DNA of 39,816 nucleotides from an uncultured Clostridia bacterium (GTDB lineage: Bacteria; Bacillota; Clostridia; Oscillospirales; CAG-382). The notes beneath the pieces are model-generated. The model did no database searches and was not told the DNA's origin. It worked only from the letters and a program-made list of their open reading frames with translations. Numbering within the stretch: position 1 is the first letter of the stretch; each line of letters opens with the position of its first letter. Of this stretch, positions 14,697-22,934 are shown one piece after another. The stretch spans positions 1 through 39,816 of the forward strand of contig CANRIX010000019.1 in assembly GCA_947630765.1 (NCBI GenBank), given 5' to 3'. The position numbers and the translations under genes were made by a program.

Positions 14697-15131
14697 ATGT
14701 CTACAACCACAACCATGCTGCGGAAGGAAGACGTCAAGCGCGAATGGTACCTCATCGACGCGGCGGGCAAGCCGCTCGGTCGTGTCGCCGCGCTCGCCGC
14801 CACGATCCTCAACGGGAAGCATCGCCCCGAATACACGCCCCACGTCGATTGCGGGGACTGCGTCGTCATCGTCAATGCCGCCCAGGCCGTTCTGACGGGC
14901 AAGAAGCTCCAGCAGAAGGTCCACTACCACCATTCCGGCTACATCGGCGGGCTGAAGGCCGAAAAGTACAGCACGCTGATGGCGACCAAGCCGGAACGTG
15001 CGATGGAACTGGCGGTCAAGGGAATGCTCCCGAAGAACTCCATCGGCGACAACAGCTTCGCCCGGCTGAAGGTCTATGCCGGTCCCGAACACAAGCAGAC
15101 GGCCCAAAAGCCGACGCCCGTGGAAGTTTAA
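14697..15131 (+). CDS. rplM: 50S ribosomal protein L13
   Basis: Structural protein of the large ribosomal subunit. 144 residues with WYLIDAAGKPLGRVAALAATIL at the start, the HVDCGDCVVIVNA segment, YHHSGYIGGLK, and the NSIGDNSFARLKVYAGPEH block, all characteristic of L13. AAAGGAA lies upstream of ATG 14697. It forms the usual L13-S9 pair with the next gene, 14 bases downstream. Confidence 0.97.
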   Translation: MSTTTTMLRKEDVKREWYLIDAAGKPLGRVAALAATILNGKHRPEYTPHVDCGDCVVIVNAAQAVLTGKKLQQKVHYHHSGYIGGLKAEKYSTLMATKPERAMELAVKGMLPKNSIGDNSFARLKVYAGPEHKQTAQKPTPVEV

Positions 15132-15145
15132 GGAGGTAAAAGGAA

Positions 15146-15550
15146 ATGACGTATACACCAGCTGTCCCCTATTTTTACGGCACGGGCCGCCGCAAGACCA
15201 GCGTCGCCCGCGTCCGCGTTCTGCCCGGCACGGGCTCGTACACGATCAACGGCAAGCCCGCCGAGGACTACTTCGGGCTTGACACGCTGCTTCTGCTGCT
15301 CAAGCAGCCGTTCGCTGTGACCGGCACGGAGGGCCGCTTCGACGTGGTCTGCACGGTCAAGGGCGGCGGTCTGTCCGGCCAGGCCGGCGCCGTGCGGCAC
15401 GGGATCTCCCGCGCGCTGCTGCAGGCGGACGACAGCTTCCGCCCGATCCTGAAGAAGGCGGGTCTGCTGACCCGCGATCCGCGTATGAAGGAACGCAAGA
15501 AGTACGGTCTGAAGGCCGCACGCCGTGCGAGCCAGTTCAGCAAGCGTTAA
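15146..15550 (+). CDS. rpsI: 30S ribosomal protein S9
   Basis: Small-subunit protein whose C-terminal basic tail reaches the P-site tRNA. 134 residues with [39 protein letters not shown] and the tail [24 protein letters not shown] ending in Lys-Arg, the hallmark of S9. A GGAGG site lies within TAAGGAGGTAAAAGG before ATG 15146. Only a hairpin without a clear T-run (GGAAGGAAGG/CCTTCCTTCC, about 15603-15641) follows. Confidence 0.97.
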   Translation: MTYTPAVPYFYGTGRRKTSVARVRVLPGTGSYTINGKPAEDYFGLDTLLLLLKQPFAVTGTEGRFDVVCTVKGGGLSGQAGAVRHGISRALLQADDSFRPILKKAGLLTRDPRMKERKKYGLKAARRASQFSKR

Positions 15551-15660
15551 AAAGAGCAATTCAGCTCGCTCGCTGTCGCTCGACAACAACCGACAAAAAA
15601 CGGGAAGGAAGGTACGCGGAAGCTATGCCTTCCTTCCGCCGTTTACGGGGGGAAACGACT

Positions 15661-16218
15661 ATGCGAAAAAAGAAAACGCCCTACGTGGCGTACCACGACG
15701 GGCAGTGGGCGCTCTGGGCCGTCATCATCGTCACGACGGTCAATCTGGTGCTCGCCGCCTTCTCGTTCGGGCTGTATTTCCCGCTTTCGGCGTGGCTGCC
15801 GCGCCTGCTGCTGGTGAACGGCGTCGGCGCGCTCGCCGCGCAGGAACCGTCCGGGGTGTGGTGGGTCGCCGGGTGCGTCCTGCTGTACCTCGCGTACCTG
15901 GTGTGCGCCGTGCTGTCCTATCGGTCCGACCGCTTCCCCGCCATGCGCGTCCTGTTCGCCCTGTATGCGCTCGACAGCGCGTACTTCCTGCTGGTCGAGT
16001 CCCTCCCCCAGATCGCGTCCGACGGTTTCCGCGTGACGCAGATCGTCGATCTCCTGTTCCGCGGGTTCGCGATCCTGCAGTTCTACAACGCCGACCGGGT
16101 CTTTCACGACCCCGCGCGGAAGGACCCGTCCTACCGCCTCCCGCCCCCGCCCCCGAAGGACGACGCGGGCCCGGACGACCCGGACGACAAGGACGACGAC
16201 GAGGGGATCCAGTGGTGA
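15661..16218 (+). CDS. Hypothetical integral membrane protein
   Basis: Unrecognised. 185 residues, basic start (MRKKKTPYVAYHDG), about four membrane segments (residues ~20-42, 62-85, 97-118 and 125-145) and an unusual cytosolic-type tail: a run of prolines followed by a strongly acidic segment (DPDDKDDDEG). The ATG at 15661 has GGGGGGAAA upstream. It lies 33 bases before the beta-helix gene and may be co-transcribed with it. No transporter or enzyme motif seen. Confidence 0.6.
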   Translation: MRKKKTPYVAYHDGQWALWAVIIVTTVNLVLAAFSFGLYFPLSAWLPRLLLVNGVGALAAQEPSGVWWVAGCVLLYLAYLVCAVLSYRSDRFPAMRVLFALYALDSAYFLLVESLPQIASDGFRVTQIVDLLFRGFAILQFYNADRVFHDPARKDPSYRLPPPPPKDDAGPDDPDDKDDDEGIQW

Positions 16219-16251
16219 GCTTGCACAAAGGTTAACAGGGAGGAAACGGAA

Positions 16252-17481
16252 ATGGCAATGCTTTACGGCGACGGCGTGCGGGACGACACGGACGGCATCC
16301 AGGAGCTGCTCGACAGCGGAAAACGGGAGATCGCGCTCCCGGAACCGGCGGTGCGGTACACGATCACCCGCACGCTGATCCTGCCGACCGGGGTCCGGCT
16401 GGTCCTGCCGCGACGCGCGGAGATCCGGCTCGCGGACGGCTCCAACTGCCCGATGCTGAAAACCGCGACGGTCGCGTCGCATGCGAACCGGCTGCCCGAC
16501 TGGGCGGACGAACCGACGCGCCACCAGTACGCCTACGTCGACGACTGGGCGCCGGTGGTGAACACCCGCGACGTCGAGCTTTGCGGCGGGATCTGGAACT
16601 GCAACAACCTTGGGCAGAAGCCCAACCCGGTCAAGTCCTTCGACTACACCCCGCGCGAATTCTCCGGCATGGGTCTGATGTTCTACGGCGTCGACGGGCT
16701 GAAGCTGTCCGCCCTGACCGTCAAGGATCCGACGAATTACGGCATATTGCTCGACCGGGTGACCAATTTCACGGTCGAAGATGTGCAATTTGACTACAAC
16801 CTCGGCAATCCGATGCCGCTGACGATGGACGGCGTGCACGTCTGCGGGAACTGCCGGAACGGGGTCATTCGCAACCTGAAGGGGGCGGTCTACGACGACC
16901 TGGTCGCGCTGAACGCGGACGAGGGGTCGGGCGGACCGATAACGGACGTGCTGATCGACGGGCTGTTCGCCGAGCACTGCCACAGTGCGGTGCGGATGCT
17001 CTCGGTACAGCAGCCGGTCAAGCGGGTGCTCGTCTGCAACGTGTTCGGGACGTACTACCAGTACTGCGTGGCGTTGAGCAAGTACTATCCGCCGGAAACA
17101 ACAGCAGGGTTCGAGGCGATCGTGTTGGACCACATCTTCGCGTCGAAGGCGGTCCGCGACGTCTACCCGTTCCCGGATTCCTACGTCTTTCCGCTCTTTT
17201 GGATCGAGGAAAACGTCCGCGTGGACGGGCTTGTCCTGCGTGACGTGTTCCGCGAGGAGGAGATCAACCCCATTTGCACGTTATTCGTGGGGCAGAACGC
17301 GGTCGTGGATCGGTTGGTGCTGGACGGCGTGGTCACCGTGAACCGCACCGGCCAGCCCATGCCGCTCTTTGAGAATGACGGGGTCGTGCGCGGGCTCTCC
17401 GCGCGTGGGCTCTCCGCAGGTGCGGACGACGTGCTCGTCAACCGCGGCGTCGTCGAATTCGCCGAGGAGTCGTTGTCGTAG
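16252..17481 (+). CDS. Right-handed beta-helix protein (pectate lyase-3/GH28-like)
   Basis: 409 residues. The N-terminus (YGDGVRDDTDGIQELLDSG) is the typical opening of the pectate lyase superfamily/GH28-type beta helices, followed by short repeating strands with Asn and Val ladders (DVELCGGIWNCNN, LSALTVKDPTNYGI, MDGVHVCGNCRNGVIRNL). There is no signal peptide, so it acts in the cytoplasm or is not classically secreted. The catalytic Asp pattern of polygalacturonases is not obvious, so lyase, hydrolase or epimerase activity cannot be assigned. GGGAGG lies 8 bases upstream of ATG 16252. An A-element block starts about ten bases after the stop. Confidence 0.7.
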   Translation: MAMLYGDGVRDDTDGIQELLDSGKREIALPEPAVRYTITRTLILPTGVRLVLPRRAEIRLADGSNCPMLKTATVASHANRLPDWADEPTRHQYAYVDDWAPVVNTRDVELCGGIWNCNNLGQKPNPVKSFDYTPREFSGMGLMFYGVDGLKLSALTVKDPTNYGILLDRVTNFTVEDVQFDYNLGNPMPLTMDGVHVCGNCRNGVIRNLKGAVYDDLVALNADEGSGGPITDVLIDGLFAEHCHSAVRMLSVQQPVKRVLVCNVFGTYYQYCVALSKYYPPETTAGFEAIVLDHIFASKAVRDVYPFPDSYVFPLFWIEENVRVDGLVLRDVFREEEINPICTLFVGQNAVVDRLVLDGVVTVNRTGQPMPLFENDGVVRGLSARGLSAGADDVLVNRGVVEFAEESLS

Positions 17482-17489
17482 GCGGTTTG

Positions 17490-17940
17490 GAGGAACGAGG
17501 GGTACGAAGGAACGGGAGGACGGGGAGAACAGGAGTACGGGGAGGACGCGCAGGGGAAGTGACTTCCCCTGCACCCCGCCGTGTGTCCCCCGTTTTTGGC
17601 GATTCCTCCCTTGCGGCTCGTCATGGAGCCGCATTTTTCGACCCCGAAGCGGGTCGAAAAAATCGGGAGGAATCGCGTGGAAGGGGTCACCGCCCGTCCC
17701 CCGGTGGGGAAATCTGCCCGTCACCCCCAAATCCGCGTGATCGCTGCCGCGATCTGCGCCCCCGGTTTTCCTTTTTGCCTTGGGGTGGGGGAATAGAGGG
17801 GAGCGACCCGGGTGAAAAATTTGCGGTCCCGTCCGTCGGGGCGACCCATCCCCCCCAATCCGCGTCATTCCTATCGCAATTCGCAAAAGTCAAGGACTTT
17901 TGCGAACGCGAATGTGCGCCCCCAAACTTGCCTTTCCGCC
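17490..17940. repeat. Intergenic block with A, Y and two D elements
   Basis: Order left to right: repeated GAGGGGTACG-type boxes and the H1 hairpin GCAGGGGAAG/CTTCCCCTGC (17550-17572); a three-way junction (17599-17676); D hairpin GATCGC/GCGATC with the flanks CACCCCCAAATCCGCG and TGCGCCCCC (17709-17762); then a second D-like unit carrying the long hairpin TTCGCAAAAGTC/GACTTTTGCGAA (17878-17904). The order A-Y-D is the same as at 6341-6568. From 17940 to the promoter at 18091 I see nothing definite. Confidence 0.75.
17599..17676. repeat. Element Y, copy 2: three-way junction
   Basis: The outer stem GCGATTCCTCCC (17599-17610) pairs with GGGAGGAATCGC (17665-17676). The inner hairpins are TGCGGCTC/GAGCCGCA (17612-17633) and TTTTTCGACCC/GGGTCGAAAAA (17634-17661). 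All stems are perfect, and the outer stem and third stem have no sequence similarity to copy 1 although the layout and the TTGCGG...CCGCATTT core are the same. Confidence 0.85.
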
Positions 17941-18090
17941 TTGGGAGGACGGGAAACGGGGAGCGAGAGACGGGTGCGTCACGACCTTTTCCGCATACCC
18001 CTTCCCGCTCGGTCGTGCGTGGCGGGGGTACAGGAAAAAGCCGTTTTTTTGGTTTTTCTTTGAAAAAATGTGAAAATCTGTTTCAAGGTA

Positions 18091-18119
18091 TTGACTTTTT
18101 TGTGAAAGCAGGGTATACT
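18091..18119 (+). promoter_or_regulatory. Promoter of the BspA-like gene
   Basis: TTGACT (18091-18096), 17-base spacer, TATACT (18114-18119); gene start 18158. Confidence 0.85.
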
Positions 18120-18157
18120 GTGCTTACAATACTATATTGTAAAGGAGAGAGAAAGCC

Positions 18158-19459
18158 ATGAAAATGAAAAAGAGACCCCTGCGCACGCTGTCCGTCCTTT
18201 TGACCGTCGCGGTGCTGTTCGGCGTGTTCGCCTGCCTGCCCGTCGGGGCGGCAGAAACATTCATAGACGGTCATTTCTGGTACACCGTCGAAAACGGTGA
18301 GGCGACCATCACGATGTACACCTGGTACGGATCCAGCGACGAAGTGGTCATCCCGTCCACGCTCGGTGGATACCCCGTTACAGGAATCGGACAGGCGTTC
18401 CGTTATGGTTCGTCATTCAAGAGAGTCGAGATTCCGGACAGCGTCAAGAAGCTTGAATCTTACGCGTTCGCATACTGTAGCAATCTGGTGAGCATCAAGC
18501 TTCCGAACAATCTCGAAACGATTGGGAATTACGCGTTCTCTAACTGTAAAAAACTAGCAAGCGTTACGATTCCCAATAGCGTCACGTCTATCGGAAGAAA
18601 CGCATTCGAATACTGCAACAATCTGACAAGCGTCAAGCTTCCGACCGCGCTTGAAACGCTCGGAGAAGGTGCGTTCAATAACTGTAGTAGCCTGGCGAGC
18701 ATCGAGATTCCGAACGGCGTCAAAGAAATCGGGGATAGTACGTTCTGGAACTGCGGCTTCCTTTCGAACGTCAAATTGTCGACCGGGCTTGTAACGATCG
18801 GAGTAAAAGCGTTCCACTTCTGCAAAAGCTTGACGAGCATCAAAATTCCGGACAGCGTCACAGAGATCAAAAGTAATGCGTTCGCATTCTGCGAAAGCTT
18901 AAAGAGCATCGAGATTCCGGACGGTGTCGTGAAGATCGGAAGTCTCGCGTTCGATTATTGCAAGGCGTTGGAGAGCGCCTTCATTCCGAAAAGCGTCACG
19001 GAGATGGGAGAGGAAGTATTTGGGGATTGTAGCGCGTTGACCGTCTACTGCGAAGCGGAAGAGAAGCCGGTCGGCTGGAACATGTCCTGGGATCGGTTGG
19101 ATTATAAGGGTGGAAAAGTGGCCGTCGTATGGGGCTGCCAACCGCCTGAAAAGCCAGACGAACCTGAAACGCCCGACGAACCTGAAACGCCCGACGAACC
19201 TGAAACGCCCGACGAGCCCGACAAACCCGACGAGCCCGACGAACCCGAAAAGACCGCTATACTCGGCGACCCGTCCGGCGACGGGAAGGTCAACGCCAAC
19301 GACTACATGATGCTCAAGCGGCACGTCCTGCACACCTTCAAGCTGACCGCCGATCAGATTGCGGTGGTGGATATCAACAAGGACGGCAGCGTCAATGCCA
19401 CCGACTATATGCTGCTCAAGCGCGCCGTGCTCGGGACGTATAAGCTCCCGACTGCATAA
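18158..19459 (+). CDS. Secreted BspA-like leucine-rich repeat protein with dockerin
   Basis: 433 residues. The signal peptide runs to about residue 31 (VGAAE). Residues ~35-310 contain about nine BspA/TpLRR-type repeats with the pattern aFxxCxxLxxIxIPxxVxxIG, an adhesion or recognition fold common in gut bacteria. A linker of tandem PDEPET units (about 325-360) follows, encoded by a short direct DNA repeat. The C-terminus carries a type I dockerin with two calcium-binding repeats (DPSGDGKVNANDYMMLKRHV and DINKDGSVNATDYMLLKRAV), closely similar to the dockerin at 12632-13207. It probably attaches to a cohesin-bearing surface protein. Its codons are noticeably more AT-rich than those of neighbours. 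Confidence 0.88.
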   Translation: MKMKKRPLRTLSVLLTVAVLFGVFACLPVGAAETFIDGHFWYTVENGEATITMYTWYGSSDEVVIPSTLGGYPVTGIGQAFRYGSSFKRVEIPDSVKKLESYAFAYCSNLVSIKLPNNLETIGNYAFSNCKKLASVTIPNSVTSIGRNAFEYCNNLTSVKLPTALETLGEGAFNNCSSLASIEIPNGVKEIGDSTFWNCGFLSNVKLSTGLVTIGVKAFHFCKSLTSIKIPDSVTEIKSNAFAFCESLKSIEIPDGVVKIGSLAFDYCKALESAFIPKSVTEMGEEVFGDCSALTVYCEAEEKPVGWNMSWDRLDYKGGKVAVVWGCQPPEKPDEPETPDEPETPDEPETPDEPDKPDEPDEPEKTAILGDPSGDGKVNANDYMMLKRHVLHTFKLTADQIAVVDINKDGSVNATDYMLLKRAVLGTYKLPTA

Positions 19460-19484
19460 AATTACGCAAAAAACGCATAAAAAC

Positions 19485-19517
19485 CTGCCTCGGGTCCCCC
19501 CGGGGCAGCTTTTTTTT
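19485..19517 (+). terminator. Terminator of the BspA-like gene
   Basis: CTGCCTCGGG pairs with CCCGGGGCAG with one mismatch position, followed by eight T residues. Confidence 0.85.
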
Positions 19518-19530
19518 CGTGAACGCCGGG

Positions 19531-19606
19531 CGGGGGGTACGGGGGACGAGGAGAACGGAGGACGGAGGAACAGGAGTACGGGGAGAACGTGCAGGGGAAT
19601 CCCTCC
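19531..19606 (+). repeat. Partial element A (left half)
   Basis: CGGGGGGTACGGGGGACGAGGAG and further GGAGTACGGGGAGAACG boxes, then GCAGGGGAA as in the copy at 17550, but the second half of the H1 hairpin is missing and the sequence passes into the promoter of the next gene. The same direction as the upstream gene is kept. Confidence 0.55.
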
Positions 19607-19613
19607 GAAGATA

Positions 19614-19642
19614 TTGACTTCCCCCGAATTTTGTGGTATACT
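19614..19642 (+). promoter_or_regulatory. Promoter of the PASTA-like gene
   Basis: TTGACT (19614-19619), 17-base spacer ending TTTTGTGG, TATACT (19637-19642). The leader before ATG 19775 is about 125 nt and holds no ORF I can support. Confidence 0.8.
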
Positions 19643-19774
19643 TTCATCGTCGAACAAGCGAACGAACCCGTGGACCCCACGGCTACCGGCAGAACGTGCG
19701 GCAACAGAGAGATTTTGCTTTTTTCGGTGCGTCTTTCGACAAAGCACGCATTTTTCGGAAAGGAGACCCCCATC

Positions 19775-20299
19775 ATGGGCGAAAAAAATTCAAGCGGAAA
19801 ATCGGCGGGCATCCTTACGGCGGCGGTGGCGGTGATTCCAATCGTTTTGCCCAAAATGATCGACCTCGTCAATCGGAAAATCGAAGAACGGGAAAAATTC
19901 GTACCCGTTCCCACGCTGTGTTCCGAGCAGTTTCCCTTAACCGCCGAGCAAGCCGTCGAGCGGCTCAAAAATTGCGGACTGACCGCCACGCTCATAAGAG
20001 CGTCCGCAAAAGACGCGCGTCCCAAATACCGAAACTGCTTCAATTCCCAAGTCATATCCTCCGAGCCGAAATCCAAGCAAAAAGTGCCGCCGGGGTCAAG
20101 TGTTTCCGTAAAGTACATCACGCAGGAGGTCATCGAGGAAAGCCAACGGCTCTTCGAGGAAAACGAACGGGTCAAGTTGCGTCAAAGAGCCGAAAAAGCC
20201 GCCAAACGAGAAATGCAAAAGGAAAAGGTAAAGCAAGTCACATCGGCGACCTTGGGCGCGGCAAAACGAACGATTCAGAAAAAAACGACCCGCAAATGA
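19775..20299 (+). CDS. PASTA-like domain protein with membrane segment and basic coiled coil
   Basis: 174 residues. A hydrophobic N-terminal segment (about 11-27) comes first, then one PASTA-like domain (about 42-117: VPVPTLCSEQFPLTAEQAV ... VPPGSSVSVKYIT), then a charged coiled coil rich in Lys, Arg and Glu. PASTA domains bind muropeptides or beta-lactams in cell-wall kinases and penicillin-binding proteins, but this stand-alone form is a separate Clostridial family of unknown role. The ATG at 19775 has AAAGGAG 9 bases upstream; longer readings run into the promoter. A strong terminator follows. Lower GC than surrounding genes. Confidence 0.75.
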   Translation: MGEKNSSGKSAGILTAAVAVIPIVLPKMIDLVNRKIEEREKFVPVPTLCSEQFPLTAEQAVERLKNCGLTATLIRASAKDARPKYRNCFNSQVISSEPKSKQKVPPGSSVSVKYITQEVIEESQRLFEENERVKLRQRAEKAAKREMQKEKVKQVTSATLGAAKRTIQKKTTRK

Positions 20300-20332
20300 G
20301 TGAAAATCGGTGCCCTTGCCGCAGCCTTACGA

Positions 20333-20367
20333 GCGGAGATGCTTCGCGAAGCGTCTCCGTTTTTTTT
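20333..20367 (+). terminator. Terminator of the PASTA-like gene
   Basis: CGGAGA-GCTTCGCGAAGC-TCTCCG stem followed by eight T residues. Confidence 0.9.
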
Positions 20368-20369
20368 GC

Positions 20370-20811
20370 GTGAATCCTCGCCCGCCGAAAAACCGGAGCT
20401 GTCTGGATTAGACAGCCCCGGCGAGCGGAAAAAATTCGGTGTGCGGTGAAAAGCGTTTTATACTGCGCCGAGCCGAGGCGCGAAGGCGGATCTGCTCTAT
20501 TTTAGACACCAAGAGGAAAAGTTTTTGAGGATCTTCAAGGGACTGCGCGTTGCGCGGTCCGGGTTTAGGGCAAAGCCCCACGGTGAGGGCGACGCGATTG
20601 TGTTTGCCCCCCAAACCGAAGCGTTTACAATAAAATAACGCCCCGCAGGCGGTTAGCCAAACGTGCGATTGGAAAAGGGGGATTTGCACAAACGCCGTTT
20701 TCTGATGCGCACCCGAGCTCCGCGAAAACCCTCCCCGCACAGAATGACGTCAAATCTGCGGACATGCAGCCGCACGCACCGAACACTTTGTGTTCGGTGC
20801 AGTGACATCCT
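20370..20811. other. Gene-free stretch
   Basis: I see no supportable ORF here. The stretch has a GGGCAAAGCCC hairpin near 20570 within a block that resembles 13430-13462, and a perfect hairpin CACCGAACAC/GTGTTCGGTG (about 20776-20799). It marks the left boundary of the phage-like cluster. No attachment-site repeat matching the other side of the cluster was recognised by eye. Confidence 0.5.
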
Positions 20812-20988
20812 TGAGAGAAAAACGGCGATGGCGGCGTCAGGATTGGCGCAAGCCGAGCCGTTTTTCGACGTGCCGACCTTGCCGGCACGTCCCGAGGGGG
20901 GAGTATTCGAGGGGGGAACACGGAACAAGGCGGAGCGCATGAAATGCGCGAAGTCGCCGCGATCGTGTTCCCCCTTCGAAAGAAGATT
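20812..20988 (-). repeat. Dispersed repeat C, copy 3 (inverted)
   Basis: On the minus strand it shows the same ordered blocks as 788-930 (CCCTCGAATAC, CGGCTCGGCTTG, GCCGCCATCGCCG, TTTTTCTCTCAAGG). It carries an extra hairpin built on GTGCCG/CGGCAC that is absent from copy 1. It lies immediately after the stop of the last phage-cluster gene. Confidence 0.65.
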
Positions 20989-21322
20989 ATTTCACCGTGT
21001 ACCTGCTAAGCAGTTCGTTGCGCGTATGGCGCGTTTCGGCGAGGTGGTCGCTGTACGCCCGCAGCGCCTGCGTGAGCGCGTCGCTGTCCGGCGCGCCGGG
21101 CATATACGCGGTCACCCGGTCCGCGAGCGCGAGCAGGACCGCGGACTGCAGCTCCTCCCCCTCCAGCCGCTCCAGCTCCAGCCGGATCCGTTCCGCGTGC
21201 TTCCGCTCCGCGTCGCCCGCCGCGCGGTGCAGCAGGAACGCCAGCACGCCGCTGACCGCAGCGCCGAGCAGTCCGGTCGACGCCGCGATCACCCCGAACA
21301 GGTCGAGCAGCGTCCCGTTCAC
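20987..21322 (-). CDS. Small phage-cluster protein with one membrane segment and coiled coil
   Basis: 111 residues starting at GTG 21322 (GGAAGGGGG upstream). One hydrophobic segment (about residues 7-31) is followed by a charged helix (HRAAGDAERKHAERIRLELERL) and a helical tail. It follows the holin gene by 44 bases, so an accessory lysis or membrane role is plausible, but no family is recognised. No endolysin or amidase is found next to it. Confidence 0.6.
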   Translation of the reverse strand: MNGTLLDLFGVIAASTGLLGAAVSGVLAFLLHRAAGDAERKHAERIRLELERLEGEELQSAVLLALADRVTAYMPGAPDSDALTQALRAYSDHLAETRHTRNELLSRYTVK

Positions 21323-21366
21323 GTCGTTTTCCCCCTTCCTTCCGATTCTCTACAGGTTAACATAAC

Positions 21367-21657
21367 TCATTCCCCGCTGTCGTTGCGCTTGGAGAACTGC
21401 TTGACGAAGTTATTCGCGCAGACGCTGCACGCCGCGCACAGAACCCCCTGCGTCACGGACGCATACAACGCCTGCAGCAGCCCCACGCCCTCGCCCCAAA
21501 AGTAGACGAAGCAGGCGCAAATCCCCGCGCCGCAAAGCACGAACGGGATCAGCCAATCCCGCAGCGGGCTGCGTTTGAGCAGTATTCCGAGGACGTACAG
21601 CACCGGCACGAGCGCAAACAGCTCGCCCCGCAGGTAGTCGGTCAGGTCGATCTGCAT
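21367..21657 (-). CDS. Phage holin
   Basis: 96 residues with three hydrophobic segments (about 10-28, 34-54 and 57-84) and a basic C-terminal tail (NNFVKQFSKRND). The central LVPVLYVLGILLKRSPLRDWLIPFVL stretch (a long motif, quoted here only as VPVLYVLG and DWLIPF) is typical of the phi29-type holin family of Firmicutes phages. Holins form lesions that release endolysin at the end of infection. AGGAGG lies upstream of ATG 21657. The usual lysin partner is missing from the window. Confidence 0.75.
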   Translation of the reverse strand: MQIDLTDYLRGELFALVPVLYVLGILLKRSPLRDWLIPFVLCGAGICACFVYFWGEGVGLLQALYASVTQGVLCAACSVCANNFVKQFSKRNDSGE

Positions 21658-21695
21658 ATGGTTTTCCCTCCTTCTATAAGTTTACATAATTCGCA

Positions 21696-22934
21696 TTACT
21701 TCAATGCGCTGCCGAGCTGAAGTCCGTTGCTTGCCGCCTGCCGATAGAACGAGTTGAGGAGGCTGGAAAGCCCCAGCACGCCCGCGACGTACTCGAACTG
21801 GTCCTCGTCGCGGCTGTGCTCGTAGAGGTAGCGCAGCTGGGTGTTGCGGGCGCTGCGCTGCGCCCTCGCGGCGACGTCCTCGCCGGTGTAGCCGGAATGA
21901 TTGTAGAGGTTGTACGCGGCGCGGTAGCTGACGTTGTAGGTTTTCTCCGCCTGCCTGCGCAGCTCCTCCGTCACGCTGTCCGCCGTCGCCGCCGTCGCCG
22001 GGTCGTACCCCATCGACCGCAGGTTGAATAGCAGCTCCGTCTCGTATGCGTCGCTCAGGCGGTAGTTCGCGAGGACGTTATCCAGCAGTTCCTTGACCGC
22101 CGCCTGCTGGCGCAGGGTCAGCCCCTTGCCGCTTCCGCCGGCGGACGAGACGAGCTGCTTCGCGAGCGACGCCGCCTTGATCTCGGGGTCGATCGCCGAG
22201 CCGAACAGGACGCCGTCCGCCGTCGCGTTCTTCCCGGACAGCGAGCCGACGGTGTTCCCCGCCGCACGGCCGAGCGTCTGCCCAAACCCCTTCGGGTCCG
22301 CCGCCGCGCCGGAAAGCCCCTTTTCGGCGAGGAAATCGGAAAGCCCCTTGCCGGTTTCCTCCTCCGAGCCGGTAGCGCTCCCCTTCCCCGCGGACGAGCC
22401 TCCTTTGCCCGTGGACGCGGCCTTCGCGGCGGCCGCCGCCGCTTCCTGCGCCGCTTTCGCCGCCGCCTGATTCGCCTCCGCCGACGCGAGCTCGGACGCG
22501 AGGTCCGCCCGCTTTTCGGCGTTGTCCGCGCGTTGTTTCGCGTAGGAGAGGTCGAGTTCGTGCTGTTTGTTCGCGAGATCCACGTCGAGCGACGCGTCGC
22601 GGCTCCGCAGGTCGCTGTCGATCCCGGCGAGCTGGTTGCGCAGGGCGACGAGCAGGTCGAGGCTGGTCTGCGCGTTCTCGCCGGACAGCGAGAGCCCGCG
22701 CGACGCGAGCCGTTGGTCGTAGTTCCGCTCCGCCCGCCGCATTTCGATCCCCGCCTGCCGCTTCTGCTCCGCCGCCTGCGACGCGCTTTCGCGCTTTTGC
22801 GCCTCGTACTGCGCCTGCGCGTTCTGCCGCGCCGTCTCGTACAGCTTCGCAAGCTCCTCCGCTTCGGCGGAATAGCTTTCGAGCGCCGCTTTCGCACGGG
22901 CGATCGCTTCCTCATATTGCGTGTCGGATGCCAT
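21696..22934 (-). CDS. Phage internal/ejection-type structural protein (coiled coil)
   Basis: 412 residues. The first 160 residues form a long alanine/glutamate-rich coiled coil. A low-complexity Gly/Ser/Lys hinge (about 165-190) and a helical C-terminal region follow. Position after the gp10-like gene and before the holin corresponds to the internal virion or ejection proteins of podoviruses. No enzymatic motif is seen. ATG 22934 has AAGGAAGG 10 bases upstream and lies inside the end of the preceding gene (23-base overlap), so the two are coupled. Confidence 0.55.
   Translation of the reverse strand: MASDTQYEEAIARAKAALESYSAEAEELAKLYETARQNAQAQYEAQKRESASQAAEQKRQAGIEMRRAERNYDQRLASRGLSLSGENAQTSLDLLVALRNQLAGIDSDLRSRDASLDVDLANKQHELDLSYAKQRADNAEKRADLASELASAEANQAAAKAAQEAAAAAAKAASTGKGGSSAGKGSATGSEEETGKGLSDFLAEKGLSGAAADPKGFGQTLGRAAGNTVGSLSGKNATADGVLFGSAIDPEIKAASLAKQLVSSAGGSGKGLTLRQQAAVKELLDNVLANYRLSDAYETELLFNLRSMGYDPATAATADSVTEELRRQAEKTYNVSYRAAYNLYNHSGYTGEDVAARAQRSARNTQLRYLYEHSRDEDQFEYVAGVLGLSSLLNSFYRQAASNGLQLGSALK

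Noticed and set aside
20408..20740. 110-codon minus-strand ORF as a missing phage lysin or adhesin 3' end
   Set aside because: No hydrolase motif, no LPxTG or membrane anchor, and no start signal; composition like the surrounding non-coding repeats.
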